A stretch of 64,000 bases of DNA from Mimachlamys varia (Eukaryota > Mollusca > Bivalvia > Pectinida > Pectinidae), in assembly GCA_947623455.1 (NCBI GenBank), contig OX392529.1, positions 7,440,001-7,504,000 of the forward strand, in the 5' to 3' direction. Below are positions 33,001-43,059 of this stretch, in pieces. The position numbers were made by a program, and so were the translations under genes. The notes beneath the pieces were generated by a model. That model was not told the DNA's origin, did not search any database, and was given only the letters and a program-made list of their open reading frames with translations. Each line of letters starts with the position of its first letter. The first letter of the stretch is position 1.

Positions 33001-34431
33001 AGTTTATATCTGGATGTGGATGTTCAATGGCGATGTATTTGAATAGACCTTGGTATTATCTAATATCTTTTAATTTAACTTTTAGATATGTCGACGATGT
33101 GTTGTCTATAAGCAACAAGACGTCTGCTGACCACCTTGATCGTATATAACCTTTTGAACTTTAAATAAAGGATACAACAGACCCTCAATATCTACTTTAG
33201 TTATGGTCTATATAGTGATTACAAGTCGCAGTTGATTCGTTATTCTTGGGCTTGCCCAAAATCGAGATTTATAAGAGAGGCAGGTTGATCAGAACAATGA
33301 ACATGTGTTATGGTCGTCATTTTTGTCTTATTGAAAATATTTTGCAGCTCTTGTGTTTAAGATTGACGTTTTTGAGTATGCTCATTGGTGTGCTTACTTA
33401 TCTTTATTAAGAATGTGAGAATGATGACTCGGTTCTCACTTTGAGGACTTGATGTTTCCTTGGATGAAACCAAGATTTACATGGCAGGTGTGGTCGAAAG
33501 ATCAGAGGACGCTTACTCTTCTGGAACACCTGGTCTTATTCTCTCGTACTTTTACAAGGGTTTTCATGTTAATATTTCCTTTATTCATATTTTGCCCCTA
33601 GTTAAATCGATTTTGAATTGGGATTATGGTTTTGTTGTTGTTGACGCTTTGGTGTTTTCTAATTTTTCTTACGGAACACACAATTAAATCTGAAATCACT
33701 CAACATGAGAGCACTTGTTCCCATGCAAACCAAATCTCTTGTAATTCGCTTTAATCAGGTAAAACTATGGCGACGTCAGATATTAACATTCAAAACAGCA
33801 TTTTGCTTGGCCTCATTCTTCTGTTGAAATTAAGGACACATTAAATACAGAAAGAAGCATTTCAGGTTTTTTTTAGAAATTGATTGCAAATGCCCTCGGA
33901 CGGGCGGAAGGATGGGCGGACAGAGCATACTTTAATATCCTGCACAAACGCCTTTCGCGGTGGAATATAAAAAAATCAAACAATACGGAAGCGTCAACAA
34001 AACCATGTTTCGATCTCAAACTAAGTGTACAACATGAACAAAGGTAACATTTACACGGAAACCCTTGAAAAGTACAGAAGACTAAGACCAGGTGTTCCGC
34101 AAGTGTAATTAAGCACCATCTGCTTCATCGACGACACCCACAATGTTAATCTTTGCCACATTTGGTGACAAATTAGATATCCATGTTTGTTGCCCCGAGT
34201 CAAATGAGTGTAGGAGTCCTAGATTGACGAAACAATGGTTTTCATGTTTCACATGCTGTATTGATACCTAACTTTTACAGGTACAATCACAATCACGTGA
34301 CTTACGTTCTTCTTACCAATAAAAACAAGGACGGCAATGCTGGTGACAGCTACCAAACAGAGAAACATATACCTCTTCACCTTTCTACTGATTCTGGGGC
34401 AGTAAGTGTGCTGGCTGCCACTGCTCTTCAT
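17250..34431 (-). CDS. Carbohydrate sulfotransferase gene 2, four exons
   Basis: Tandem paralogue of gene 1 with the same predicted role as a Golgi PAPS-dependent carbohydrate 6-O-sulfotransferase. Exons in coding order are 34317-34431, 31004-32158, 19216-19414 and 17250-18039, coding for 752 residues. Intron phases (1, 1, 2) equal those of gene 1. Order of parts: basic head plus anchor (21-38), an acidic/Asn-rich stem of about 385 residues with a 12-residue repeat, 5'-phosphosulfate loop TYLRSGST (432-439), and RDPRG (588-592). Intron 2 is 11.6 kb, mostly minisatellite, and intron 1 (2.2 kb) holds a retroelement piece. The join across the 11.6-kb intron rests on an excellent donor (AAA/GTATGT) and the phase match, so it is likely but not proven. 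Both catalytic motifs are intact. Confidence 0.7.
18040..19215 (-). other. Gene 2 intron 3
   Basis: A 1.2-kb phase-2 intron with donor tgcag/gtaatt and acceptor cttctgtag. It is unique AT-rich sequence, and is the one sizeable intron of the two genes without a tandem array. Confidence 0.7.
19216..19414 (-). CDS. Gene 2 exon 3: PAPS 5'-phosphosulfate loop
   Basis: Acceptor ccgttttgtag precedes 19414 and donor tgcag/gtaatt follows 19216. The 199-nt exon encodes HTPVLLLTYLRSGSTLTADI and then QQVPGVFYSYEPIKPYLQ. Arg435-Thr439 form the 5'-phosphosulfate loop. Both ends match the phases of the gene 1 exon. Confidence 0.88.
20586..22255. repeat. 17-bp minisatellite
   Basis: Close to 98 units of CTGATGGTGTGTATTGT with t/c and g/a changes (tgcctgatgatgtg). 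Since 17 is not a multiple of three, all three frames cycle through it and a 225-codon minus frame arises by chance. Edges are degenerate, the centre more uniform. Confidence 0.95.
22785..30450. repeat. 40-bp minisatellite, ~190 copies
   Basis: Unit GACACTTCAGTGGGTACAAA TTGTCCCTGTGAAAGGGAAT, period 40, with few indels. Each unit holds the dyad TCCCT-gtgaa-AGGGA. Units are most uniform at 23.0-29.3 kb and diverge towards 30.4 kb. Larger blocks are duplicated inside the array (see findings). The array gives many chance minus frames because three units equal 120 nt. It lies in intron 2 of gene 2. Confidence 0.97.
31004..32158 (-). CDS. Gene 2 exon 2: repeat-coded luminal stem
   Basis: Acceptor gttttgttctgcag precedes 32158; donor AAA/GTATGT follows 31004. 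The exon encodes about 384 residues, rich in Asp, Asn, Thr, Lys and Gln, with no hydrophobic run. Eight copies of a 12-residue unit (THVAKDMQNTRN) lie in the C-terminal half, followed by diverged copies (QNTQ, THN). It opens with two bases that complete the split codon from the anchor exon, and closes with one base that pairs with GT of the next exon to make Ser. The internal Met at 32123 is probably not the start. Confidence 0.68.
31241..31531 (-). repeat. 36-bp coding minisatellite in gene 2 stem
   Basis: Eight 36-bp units encode the 12-residue stem repeat. Variants R/Q and V/L are mixed along the array. The repeat has no sequence relation to the 48-bp stem array of gene 1, so the two stems gained repeats independently. 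Confidence 0.92.
32214..32338. repeat. 21-bp array beside gene 2 exon 2
   Basis: Six units of GAAGGGGTCAGGATGTTTTT(A) in which every second unit has ata for atg, a 42-bp pattern. It begins about 55 nt upstream of the exon 2 acceptor. On the transcript each unit reads TCCTGACCCCTTC, resembling a branch point followed by pyrimidines. Confidence 0.92.
33030..33695 (+). mobile_element. Decayed reverse-transcriptase element with 3' tail
   Basis: At 33080-33140 the frame reads LTFRYVDDVLSISNK, a reverse-transcriptase catalytic motif. At about 33310 it reads CYGRHFCLIE, matching the family's C-terminal segment. The tail 33400-33690 carries GVVERSEDAYSSGTPGL in an open frame and matches the tails elsewhere. 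The middle is deleted. I know this RT family from invertebrate genomes but am unsure of its class (possibly Penelope-like). It lies antisense in intron 1 of gene 2. Confidence 0.6.
34020..34235 (-). mobile_element. Inverted fragment of the RT-element tail
   Basis: Minus-strand match to the tail family: caggtgttccg, cttcatcgacgacacccac and aatctttgccacat are shared with the tail at 60100-60260. It sits about 80 bp downstream of the gene 2 anchor exon, in its intron 1. Heavily diverged. Confidence 0.5.
34317..34431 (-). CDS. Gene 2 exon 1: signal anchor
   Basis: ATG at 34431 opens 38 codons: a polar head with basic RKVKR, then YMFLCLVAVTSIAVLVFI. Donor ATTG/GTAAGA leaves one base, which joins AA of the stem exon to give Glu. 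A second donor-like GTAAGT at 34306 would be phase 0 and does not fit. Short basic cytosolic head and one membrane span match type II Golgi transferases. Confidence 0.65.
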
Positions 34432-34739
34432 ACTTGGCTGATAACTGAAATTAGAACAATTCTTTTAGTTTCATGGATTGCTTCCAAATGTATTGAACAA
34501 CATTTTGATTTACATTTTCACGTTCTGTGTAAGAGTCAACGAGCTAGATAATTATTTTATGAAATTTTGATTTAGTAAGGTAAACTGCCCAGGAGAGTAT
34601 CAGACTGGACTTGCTATTTATTTAACAACCATCAACTCGACGTTTATCAAGTACAGATGGATAGTAGGACGGACTATTTTGGAAAGGTAGGTGTCTTCTG
34701 TTTCATCGACGAGCTTACTTGGTTGTGCTTACTGCAGTA

Positions 34740-36800
34740 CTCTAAAACCATCTATGATTAATAAAATCAAAATCTAGTAATGTTGTGGACGGATCTGAAT
34801 ATTCATATATATGTATATATTATGTGGTCTAGTCTAGTCTAGTCCCAAAGATCGAAAGTTCGACACGCATTGAGGCCAGTAATTGAAATATAGTATACAT
34901 AACGTGTATATATTTATATAAAAAAAACGTAATGAGTTTCCCTTGCGAAGTTGAATATAAGAAAAGAACAAAGAACTAATACTTTGCCGCAAGGCCTTTC
35001 TGCCTTCTCAGGTTTCTTCAGATGGACTCCAATTATTATCACAGATACTATCGATGTAGGTATATATATATCAGAGTTCGCCTGAAGAAGCCTGAGAGGG
35101 CACAAAGGCCTTGCGACAAAGTCTTTGTTTTTTGTTCTTTATCTATATATAAAGAAAAGTAATTCGTTTTCCTTGCGAAGCTGAATATAAAAAAGAACAA
35201 AAACAATGACTTTGCTGCAAGGCCTTTCTGCCTTCTTAGGCTTCTTTAGGCGGATTATGACCATGTTTTACCGTCGCTATCTGGTAATGTAATCTTATAA
35301 TAATTTAGTAATGCTGTGGACGGATCTGAAAATATATGTATATATTATGTAGTCTAGTCTAGTCTAGTCCCAAAGGCAGAGAAAACAGTGATGTCGTATG
35401 TGTATAGAGTAAGAACGCAGGCAAGTTTTTTCTGTTTGCTATAAAATGTTTTGTGACAAACTACAGCGTGTTAGGGCTACAGTAATGCCAGGGCATTGAT
35501 TCTATTACCAGATAGCGACAGTAAAACATGGCCATAGTCCGCCCGAAGAAGCCTAAGAAGGCAGAAAGGCCCTGCGGCAAATCTTTGTTTTTTGTTCTTT
35601 TATATATATATATTGATTCATATATCTATATATTTAAAACATCTGTGATATTTTTTCCCAATTAATTTTAATACTAAAGAAACTGTGAAGTATCGTTCAT
35701 GCAATAATTCATTGTTTTAACAAATTCTGTTGAATGTATTTCACTTTCTAGAGGTTTGATAAATCGGCACATACAACAAGCAATACATCGATATAAAAAC
35801 GCCCTGCCTATTAAACAGACTGTGATATTTAGGGGGAAGTCTCTGGCATTAAGGATGTGTTTGTTTCAGCAGCATATCATTTCAACAATATCAAAACTTT
35901 GATTTTTTACGATTTCTGCGAACACATCATTGCTGGTAATCATATTCAGATATATAAATGTACAAATGGAAAAATAAGTTTCACCTAACTGAAATACTAT
36001 TCTATTGCAGCTGATACACTAGTTCAACCTAATAAATAACTGTCCATAATCACATCCATATGTTACAGTCCGTAAACTGACCAAATCTAGAATCGAATTA
36101 AATATATTTCTTAACTTGACAAACCACAGCGTGTTAGTGCTACAATAATGCCAGGGCTTTGATTCTATTACAAGAATAGCGACAGTAAAACATTGTCATA
36201 GGCTTTTTCATATAAATCTTAAGAAACTTTATGTGATCATCTAGCAATATCTCAAAATCTTTAGTAGCTTCCGCATTTACGACATAATCTGGTAGCTTGT
36301 TCCAGGCATCTACTACCATAAAACTGAACGAGTTTTTTCTTAGTTCTGTATTGCATCCTTGTTTGTAAAACTTAAATTTATGACCTCGAGTTCGTTCGTT
36401 ATTATCTAAAATAAATATGCAAAATATAACTCTGTCATCAATTTTTTATTCACAATTTTAAAAATGTTTATCAAATCTCCCCTGGTCCTGCGGTGTAGGC
36501 AGTTTAAGTTTCTTCAATCGTTCTAATCAGTGCTTTGCAAAGCTGTCTAAACATTCAAATAGGTGAATGACTCCAATGATAAAATAATATCGAGTCAAAT
36601 TCCACATCTGTATTCCGTAGGCAGGGAAAACAGAGATTTGTATGTGAATATAGCTAGAACGCAGGGAAGTGTCAAAACCAGAAACGCTGGATGTCATTTT
36701 CTCTTTGCTATAAAATGTTTTGTGTTAAAACACCAATTCTTTGTCTTGCCGATAATATCGTGGGACGACTTTACAACTTCAATTCTGACATGACGCGTTT
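34740..36800. mobile_element. Mosaic of retroelement fragments and short repeats
   Basis: Repeated blocks: ggacggatctgaa...gtctagtctagtctagtccc at 34785-34855 and 35310-35375; aggcctttctgcc...tttgttctt in both orientations at 34960-35150, 35190-35293 and 35502-35602; and gctataaaatgttttgtg at 35430 and 36705. The blocks look like pieces of several non-autonomous elements. No intact frame. Confidence 0.6.
36225..36535 (-). mobile_element. LINE 3' fragment (reverse-transcriptase C-terminus)
   Basis: Minus-strand translation reads TRGHKFKFYKQGCNTELRKN, then SFSFMVVDAWNKLPDYVV and EATKDFEILLDDHI. This is the conserved C-terminal tail of CR1/jockey-like LINE polymerases. It is 5'-truncated and has at least one frame break. 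Confidence 0.7.
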
Positions 36801-38387
36801 GATCTAGAATATTGTATTGAATAAATTTGATTGTTAAATGTAAAACTGTATATGATCTGAACTTTATTGTTTAATGATATAGCCAAGTAATACGCAATAA
36901 TTTCACACACTTTGTAGTAGGATGCGTCTTTCGTTGTTATTAAGTATAGCACTCAAAAAAGGACATTTATACACAGATGTAAAAAAAAACCCCATGTACA
37001 ATAACAAACTTGACCATTAATAAGATTTACTCTACTATTCCAGTGGACTACACTGGTGTCCAGGGTTTGTATGGAAACTGATCAATTAACGTTTACCAAA
37101 ACCAAGACAATTGGTGTTGAAGATTTAACCCTAACGAGTTCGCGAAAGAATCTCTTGACTATACGTATTCGTCGATTCTTAGTTGCAGTTGGACTCGCTG
37201 AGACTTAAGAGAAAGTAATTTTGATTATAGTTTAAATGGTCGTTTATAAAACGACGGAAAATGCACGTATATTTTCTGTTTTCTTCCCGTATCAGTAATT
37301 ATGCATAACGACTGTCATTCTCCATAAAATAATTCACTCGATTTATTTAGAAGATTTACTTGATATATTTATGCATTATTATGGGAAATATTATCTATTT
37401 CACTAATGTATTTCTTGCTCTGCCGTACGCATGCATTACAAAGAAATACAGTGAATCAAACCAGACACATGTCCATTGTAACACTTCCTATTCTTAATAC
37501 TTTATACATATATAGATATACATATATTTAGTATTCGCTGAATTGTATTACACCAAGTTCACCCCGCAACGTTGACAGGGATTGTGTTTCGTGATCATGT
37601 ATAAGTCGTACTATTTAAGGCGACGCTACCATAAAGTTAGAAACTATTCTCTCAATTATTTCAACAAGCGAATTGTTGAAAAATGATAATGTGTGTTTGT
37701 TTCCGTTATGTGTCTGCGGTGGGAACAATAGACTGTTTATATCCGGTGTTGATAGCGAGGGCGACTTAGAGTTTTCCGGTCTCCCGTAGGTTCTGAAGAA
37801 AACTGTATCATATCTAGAAGTTCGAATAATATCAAATATGTATCAAGTAAACACTTAAGGTACATATAAAAAAATAATGAAATGGTGAAATGGTAACGTA
37901 ACCCTGTACGACCTAGAAAGAAAAACTATAGTGTGCCTGGAATAAAATTGAAAAATACCATTTTTTTCATTATTGATTAAAATAACAAAAAAGGTAATGA
38001 GATTGTATGGAACCTTATTTTTACTATTGATAAAGGATAAATATAACCTTTATCATGCATGCAACGCGTCAGTTCAAGCTGTTGGGTTAATCCGGAGTTA
38101 TGACCTCTCGGTAAATGCATACTGAACAGGTACAAGCTACTTAGTCAATGTATAATAAATATCTGCAGAACCTGTCACAAACAAAACGCTTTTAAACACA
38201 TAGACGATTAATAACACAAGGAAAAACTAACAACTCAAGTCAATGTCCGCTGCACCGTGAAACACAAACTTAATAATCAAACCAATATTTTCTCCACTAG
38301 AATACAATAGCAGTTTTTTCTCGACTGTACTGTTACTATGAATTTCGCACGACTTTTGAGTTTATATGTATCAATCATATGATTGCC
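36801..38387. other. Spacer, nothing recognised
   Basis: Unique AT-rich DNA with no array, inverted repeat or coding motif I can support. Confidence 0.4.
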
Positions 38388-38591
38388 TTAAAACAACAAC
38401 CGTCCATTGACTGACGACAATCCTATGTCAAAAGGAGGGGAGATACAGCTATCATAGGAGTTTTGAACGATTTCATTTGTCAACCCATACAGCATGAAAC
38501 ATTGTAATGTGAACAACAATATACACCATCTCACAAAATTACTCCAGCCCATTCTGTTAAAGCACTTGGATAATCGTACAAAGTTATACAA
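38388..38591 (-). CDS. Possible anchor-type small frame
   Basis: 67 codons with one hydrophobic run (WCILLFTLQCFMLYGL) after a basic/polar head, reminiscent of the Golgi anchor exons of this cluster. A weak donor-like GTTGAC follows the span but is phase 2, unlike the phase-1 anchors. It could be a stray first exon or chance. Confidence 0.2.
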   Translation of the reverse strand: MYNFVRLSKCFNRMGWSNFVRWCILLFTLQCFMLYGLTNEIVQNSYDSCISPPFDIGLSSVNGRLLF

Positions 38592-39353
38592 GGTATCCTG
38601 CTATCTCACCATTGTGCATTGAGAACGACTATACGTTGAAGATGAGAAGCGTATGACAGAGAAGGGACTTAGTGACTACTAGTATCGCCAGTTCCTTTTA
38701 ACGAGTCGTTGATGGCATTACCCGCCTGAAAACATTACGGTTAATGGGTGGACAAAAGGTATTCACTTACGTACATTTATATATAGGTCAGTTTCCAATT
38801 AGCTCGGACAATCCTACTACGATACAGGTAAGGTCAGTAATGTGCTTTCTACGTCGAGGAAATTCTCGGAATCAATCTGGTCGTCTGCTTCCTGATGCTT
38901 CAGAGGATAGTTTAGAATCCAGTCCCATCAAATAGACCTGACACCTACCACAACAAACATGTTCTAAAGTGCCTTTAGATGTTGTTTCCGTATCAGTTCA
39001 GCATCGTGTACAACCCAACGTGGTCATCAAACACATCAAACGACAGCTGTGGAGGGGGAGACTGATCTTGGTGATCATGCTGTAGGATCACAGATCTACT
39101 TATCGTATTGACCGTTACCCGATAAGGTAAGTAGATTACCAGGGACGTATCCTACCACGTAGTCTACACTACCATTGATTAGTGGGATTTAGGTGATATT
39201 TCTTCACAATTTAATAAATGTATATACATGTAAAACATGATAAACATTTTCCACAAAGATTTTATTCAACAAATATTCAGCTGAAACTGAAGAATTGTAC
39301 AATCTCCCTCCTTTTACATTATGTCGATCAATCAAGACGCAAGAAAAAAATTA
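38592..39353. other. Spacer, nothing firm
   Basis: A + strand frame at 38744-38935 ends SGRLLPDASEDSLESSPIK before a stop and contains acceptor- and donor-like words, but I cannot build a model. Confidence 0.3.
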
Positions 39354-39636
39354 TTCCCGGCAAACCATAAAGTCCATGAGTTACTATGACGTGTAACAAG
39401 TCTATTGAAAAAAGACGTGATGGCTGTTCTGTTTTATCATTATCTACGTTTCAATGTGTAATCCTCTAAATAAGGAAACAATAAGCACTTCCTGAAGTCT
39501 GTATCAAGACAAGATACCGAGTTTGTATTTGTTTTCTTTTTTTCGTTACACAAAGGCAAGTTAATGTTGTGGTAGTCTGCTAATAAACTTATATATCCTG
39601 TAATCATGTAACGTGGACCTTATGGTTTGCCGGGAA
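39354..39636. mobile_element. MITE with TA target duplication
   Basis: Ends are TTCCCGGCAAACCATAA and the inverted TTATGGTTTGCCGGGAA, with about 30 bp of pairing. TA flanks both ends (39352-39353 and 39637-39638). The 283-bp body is non-coding. TA duplication points to a Tc1/mariner-type transposase acting in trans. Confidence 0.8.
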
Positions 39637-39827
39637 TAGTTTTATGGTATCTTTAACATATGTTACATAGTGCTAGATCTTATTGGAGTTAAAAAGATAT
39701 ATTAATACAAACTTAAACGTAATCTACACGTACGATGTATTTTGAACTTTTCTAAATCAATATAATAGAGAAAACACTAAATGCTCTTTCTACTGAATGT
39801 AGAATATATTGCAAACGATGACGCAAC

Positions 39828-40190
39828 ACACATATGCTGCACCTTTTAAATTTAGTAATAGATAGAGTATGCCGAACAAAATGAATGAAACTACATCATA
39901 CAGCTGTTTCGTCCTCCTAAGACTTTGTCAGTGATGCTAGGGGCCAAAACGTGGGAATCCAAAATTTCTAAACTAATGTCGAAGCGGAATGGTCAGGTGC
40001 GTTAATTCCCTTTATTTTATCAATTTAAAAGAAAAAAATAAACTAGTTCTGTAAACTTTCAAATCGTGTACTACGAAAATGTGTATATTATGTACCATGC
40101 CACTACTCAAATGAGAACTGTGGCTATGGAGGCTCCAGCAAAATCGGGGACTAACAATTTCACAAGCAGAGTCTGCCACCCCCTATCATG
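39828..40190 (+). repeat. Dispersed repeat X, copy D
   Basis: Starts acacacatatgctgcacc, holds the CATACAGCTGTTTCGTCCT core and extends through ggctatggaggctccagc to cagagtctgccaccc. It is matched by the inverted copy at 46320-46853 over essentially its whole length. Confidence 0.85.
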
Positions 40191-40488
40191 CAATCATCAA
40201 TGATACGTCTAGACACATATTTAAACTTTTTTTCTCAGCATATGCAGACAGAACTTTAACGGGAACATCATAATTTGCACACTCATCGAGTTCTATTACA
40301 GCAAGTTATTGCTCTAATTACACTGTACTACTCAAGTTGACGTCCGCAAAGTATTTCATAGATCCGCTGCACTGTCAGTGATGCTTTCCGAATTCATTTG
40401 TAATTCAATCGACACATAGTGTACATGTAAATAACTAATTTACAAAGCTCGACACTAGGAACGAATATCATATAAAAAATATATATTG

Positions 40489-40815
40489 CGTTGGAACGAA
40501 ATACAATTACGTGGGAACAAAATATCATTGCATGGGAACGAAATATTATTGTGTGGGAACGAAATATCATTGCGTTCGAACGAAAATTTATTGCGTTCGA
40601 ACGAAATATTATTGCGTGCGAACGAAATATTATTGCGTGAGAACGAAATATTATTGCGTGCGAACGAAATATTATTGCATGCGAACGAAATATTATTGCG
40701 TTCGAACGAAATATTATTCGTGCGAACGAAATATTATTGCTTGGGAACGAAATAGTATTGCGAGCGAACGAAAAATATTGCGTGCGAACGAAAAACTATT
40801 GCGTACGAACTTCAT
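40489..40815. repeat. 21-bp tandem array
   Basis: About 15 units of GCGTGCGAACGAAATATTATT. Variation is mostly at gtgc/gttc/gtgg/gtga. The unit codes RTKYYCV in one frame, but nothing suggests translation. Confidence 0.92.
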
Positions 40816-40894
40816 AATATTTGATATCATATCGCTCGAGAACGTTCGACAGGATGGCTGTGCATGGTGTTATTAAATACTTATTTGAAATGGA

Positions 40895-42960
40895 CTAGAA
40901 ACAAAAGGAAATGGTGTCGTTATTGAAAGGCATGGGATATATGATATCAGAAAGACACCTAAGGCGAATACTTGCCCAAAGTCATTTTTGGAGAAGGAAA
41001 ACTATTCGGACACCGTATACAATTACAAGCATCATGTAAACTACACAAGTATCGTATGGGTGCACGAGAAACTACGAAATAACGGCTTCAATGTCCGGAA
41101 AGAAGATGTGCGAAAAATACTTATGGACTGAGTAGGATGCATGTTGAGGTAAGTTATGTTTGTCTTTGAATCGGCAATGCCTTCTGTAATGTATTTAGGT
41201 AGATTATGTAACGAATACGTCATTAAATAGGCACAGATTGTACACAGCTATGTATCATGGAAAGAATATCAGTTCAATGCCAGTTGACTAGGCGTTCATT
41301 TCTATAAATGCTGTATGTTTAGTTAACGTTTAAATGAAATGCCAAGTAAAACTTTTTGTTTGTTAGTAATTCATGTTTTGTTGCCATCACCCCGTTTCTC
41401 AGTATGACCTGGCAATACTTAGAGATTTGAATGTGGTTAACATGGTAAGTGTCGTCGATGAAGCAGAAGAGCTTCCTCCGTACTGTTATAAGGTCACCGT
41501 GTAAATCTTATAATGTAGTTCATATTTGGAGTTTTACTGTTTTGTTGATACTACGGTATTCTCTTGTGAGTAGTAATTGTCGAAATCGAAGAAAAAAATA
41601 CTAAAAAAGAACCAATTTAATAATCTCATTTTTAAATCAAAGAACGGCAGTTATTAAAACAGGTTTATGTGGCAATCTAAAGTCACGAATTCTCATTACT
41701 ACCTTGCAATCTGAATAGAAATAAAACATATCCGGAAAATAATGGCCAATTGAGTTGACCTTTATCCATCCACGATACACAGGGGATATGACCACCTACC
41801 ATCTCTACAGTCCTGCAATATATGTCATGGCATATCTGAAGGTAAAACATCTTGACCAATCGCTAGGCTGTAAGCCTTTCTTTCGATGATTACAAGGGAG
41901 CCGCCTCCGACTTCACAGTTTGTCAATTTTTACCGTTATCTGACCACGAGATTCTTTTGATGTACATCAAATGGTCTAACCACTCTTTTTGCCTCATCAA
42001 CAAGGTGGCGCTCACGGAGAATATAGTCCAGGGGTATAGAGAGCGTAGGTGATCGTAACCCCTTAGTATCGAAAATGACCTATATCATTTTCTTATTTCC
42101 TCCAAGTCGCTGATTTATAATTCAAAATTAAAGAAATGCAGATTTGTTGCTTAATGGTTACATGAACTCAGGTGAATGAATGCATTATGATAAAAATAAA
42201 TAATAATTTATCTCCCTTTATGTCACTATGACCATTAAGTTGTTGATCAGGGAGACATGAATTTGCTCAGTCAGAGAAATGTCGAACATGTACTTTACAT
42301 TTGGTGATAGTATATTATAACCTGTTTTATATAGATAGATAAAGATAGTTCAAATAGTTTCTGCACCTGTTATAAAATCAAAAAGATGCTTGCCATACAG
42401 ACGTTTTGCTATGTTACTTTTATTTCTACAGGAAAAGGAGACGGTTTTACAGACGTTCTTGTTCCACAATTTGTCTGGCATATTGACGGATACGATAAAA
42501 TGAAGCCATTTGGATTCGCAATAAATGGGTGCATAGACGGATTTTCCAGAAACGTGATTGGTTAAACGTGTACCACACTAACAATGATCCCCGAGTAATA
42601 GGTGGGGACATTGTAGAAGCCATGAAAGGATATTCTTGTGTACCACAAATTGTCAGAACTATTGCAGGCACAAAAAAGGCAAGGAAATAGTGGAATCAGT
42701 CACAGAACCAGATGGAGAGAAGTCTATCTTCATATCAGGATCTATCTATTCGAATCAAAGAATCGAATGTTTCTGGGGACACTTGCGTAAACAGTGCAAG
42801 GAATTTTGGATATGTTTTATTTTTTTGACAAATTGCAAGAGAGACTGTACAATGAAGACTTACTGGACAAAACCTTGCTACAGTTTTGCTTCTTAGGAAT
42901 AATTCAGGTGTTGTATCAATTACTATTATTACCATACTATAAGTTCGTGTACTGAATAGA
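40895..42960 (+). pseudogene. Decayed integrase-core (rve-like) transposon gene, two exons
   Basis: Exon a (about 40895-41148) reads MGYMISERHLRRILAQS and VHEKLRNNGFNVRKEDVRKI, the N-terminal HTH-like part of an integrase-core family common in molluscs and fish. A perfect donor (TTGAG/GTAAGT) follows. Exon b starts at 42432 after tttctacag and reads RKRRRFYRRSCS, then in another frame VWHIDGYDKMKPFGFAINGC, NNDPRVIGGDI and NQRIECFWGHLRKQCKEFW, ending LLDKTLLQFCFLGIIQV. Frameshifts and stops break it (TGA at about 41129, TAG at about 42689). The first Asp (HIDG) and the Glu (NQRIE) of a DDE set are visible; the middle Asp appears replaced by Ile (VRTIAGTKK). The intron is unique sequence. It is dead. 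Confidence 0.75.
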
Positions 42961-43059
42961 CACTAGACTAACATTGCATTTGTATCTGTATATTATATAC
43001 GTTGTAGAATCCAATTCTGGCTTTTGTACAACGGCAGAGAGCGCACTTTTTATTGGTAG

